Positions 63,298 to 64,000 of a stretch of DNA of 64,000 bases are shown here, in pieces (the stretch's first letter is position 1; each line of letters starts with the position of its first letter). The notes under the pieces were generated by a model, which was not told the origin of the DNA, did no database searches, and was given only the letters and a program-made list of their open reading frames with translations. Made by a program: the position numbers and the translations under genes. The DNA is from an uncultured Clostridia bacterium. GTDB taxonomy: Bacteria; Bacillota; Clostridia; TANB77; CAG-508. The DNA is taken from the NCBI GenBank assembly GCA_948891265.1, contig CAQUBD010000008.1, positions 1 to 64,000 on the forward strand, in the 5' to 3' direction.

Positions 63298-64000
63298 TTA
63301 ATTAAGTAACCAAATTTCAGAGTCTGCATCAGAAGGCATTCTCCAATCTCCACGTGGAGAAAGTCCCACACTACCAACTTTTGGACCATTTGGAATAGCA
63401 TCCCTTTTAAATTGATTATTGAAGAACCTTTTTACAAAACCATTATAGTACTTATTCAAATCTTCTTCAGTATATACATCTTTGAAAGCTTGATTCAATA
63501 AGAAAAATATTTTTTCTTTCGAAAAATGATTTCTTACAAAATGATATATACAAAAGTCGATTACTTCATAAGGCCCGACGGTAGTTTCAGTTTTCTGAAC
63601 TACCTTTTTGCCATCGCTTGGTAATAATTCTGGACTTATAGGAGTGTCAATTATGTCTAGTAAAATCTTTTTAAGTCCATCATCAGAACAATTGAATCTG
63701 GCATACCATTCAATTAAGTATTTAACCAATGTTTTAGGAATAGAGCAGTTTACATTGTACATACTCATATGGTCACCATTATAAGTGCACCATCCTAAAG
63801 CAGCTTCTGATAAGTCCCCCGTTCCTACAACGATTCCATTATTCTTGTTTGCCATATCCATAAGTATCTTAGTACGTTCTCTAGCCTGAGAATTTTCATA
63901 AGTAATATCGTGATTATTAGGGTCCTGCTCAATATCTTTAAAATGCTGTGTGCAGGCATCACGAATTGGAATTTCAAGTAGAGTTATTCCTAATTTTTTA
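63298..64000 (-). CDS. nadE: Glutamine-dependent NAD+ synthetase, C-terminal part only
   Basis: The frame is open to the window edge, so only the last about 233 residues are seen. VVGTGDLSEAALGWCTYNGD, YNVNCSIPKTLV, VGPYEVIDFCIYHFVR, and the end KVGSVGLSPRGDWRMPSDAD match the synthetase domain of the long glutamine-dependent form. It amidates nicotinate adenine dinucleotide to NAD+. The N-terminal nitrilase-like glutaminase domain is expected beyond 64000. Confidence 0.92.
   Translation of the reverse strand, partial: KKLGITLLEIPIRDACTQHFKDIEQDPNNHDITYENSQARERTKILMDMANKNNGIVVGTGDLSEAALGWCTYNGDHMSMYNVNCSIPKTLVKYLIEWYARFNCSDDGLKKILLDIIDTPISPELLPSDGKKVVQKTETTVGPYEVIDFCIYHFVRNHFSKEKIFFLLNQAFKDVYTEEDLNKYYNGFVKRFFNNQFKRDAIPNGPKVGSVGLSPRGDWRMPSDADSEIWLLN

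Overview
The window is AT-rich (by eye well under 35% GC). Its Gram-positive gene content includes AccBCDA/Fab type II fatty-acid synthesis, LexA, two small CotF-like spore-coat proteins, a dockerin protein and a Tn4451-like mobilizable element. This points to an uncultured, probably gut-associated Clostridia member; no rRNA is present, so finer placement is not supported.

Layout. 1-3.0 kb: unrecognised genes with higher GC. 3.1-8.9 kb: Nudix hydrolase, AraC-type regulator, a heterodimeric ABC exporter (second subunit frameshifted) and CotF-like genes. 9.0-16.4 kb: RNA m5C methyltransferase, RusA, amidase, a frameshifted EamA-type transporter, an ABC-2 exporter trio, Nudix, and serine acetyltransferase with a suspected frameshift. 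16.4-25 kb: a coiled-coil protein with an acidic tail, a GH144-like plus GH3 pair, and a dockerin glucosaminidase followed by a cadherin-like anchored protein. 25-34 kb: LexA, a second heterodimeric ABC exporter, HAD hydrolase, VanY-like peptidase, DUF218 and DUF1540 proteins. 34-38.5 kb: another block of unusual genes, plus peroxiredoxin and a SIS protein. 38.7-51.9 kb: the fatty-acid cluster (acyl-CoA/ACP synthetase, birA, fabD, fabG, fabF, accB, fabZ, accC, accD, accA, fabI, nitronate monooxygenase/FabK-like). It is interrupted by three antisense genes of unknown function and by repeat elements. 52.1-56.8 kb: tRNA-Leu, then a large serine recombinase, MobV relaxase and TnpV. 56.8-64 kb: accessory genes, fructose-bisphosphate aldolase and the C-terminal end of NAD synthetase.

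The strongest unusual signal is a set of four single-base interruptions (8048, 11697, 16342, 47679). Each has one extra C directly before a GGA glycine codon, so the zero frame reads an arginine CGG followed by A. Skipping the C restores an ABC transporter, an EamA transporter and biotin carboxylase, and probably the C-terminus of CysE. In my by-eye scan of the AT-rich core genes these are the only in-frame CGG codons. The unusual higher-GC genes use CGG as an ordinary sense codon. This is either a recurrent +1 recoding site or a motif-specific sequence artefact.

A second theme is repeats. One family of hairpin modules built on GTCCC/GGGAC arms sits directly in front of the ribosome-binding sites of several genes, and one copy has replaced the C-terminus of BirA. 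Long foldback elements lie between fatty-acid genes. An identical 21-bp near-palindromic sequence precedes both the acyl-CoA synthetase and fabG and may be a pathway operator.
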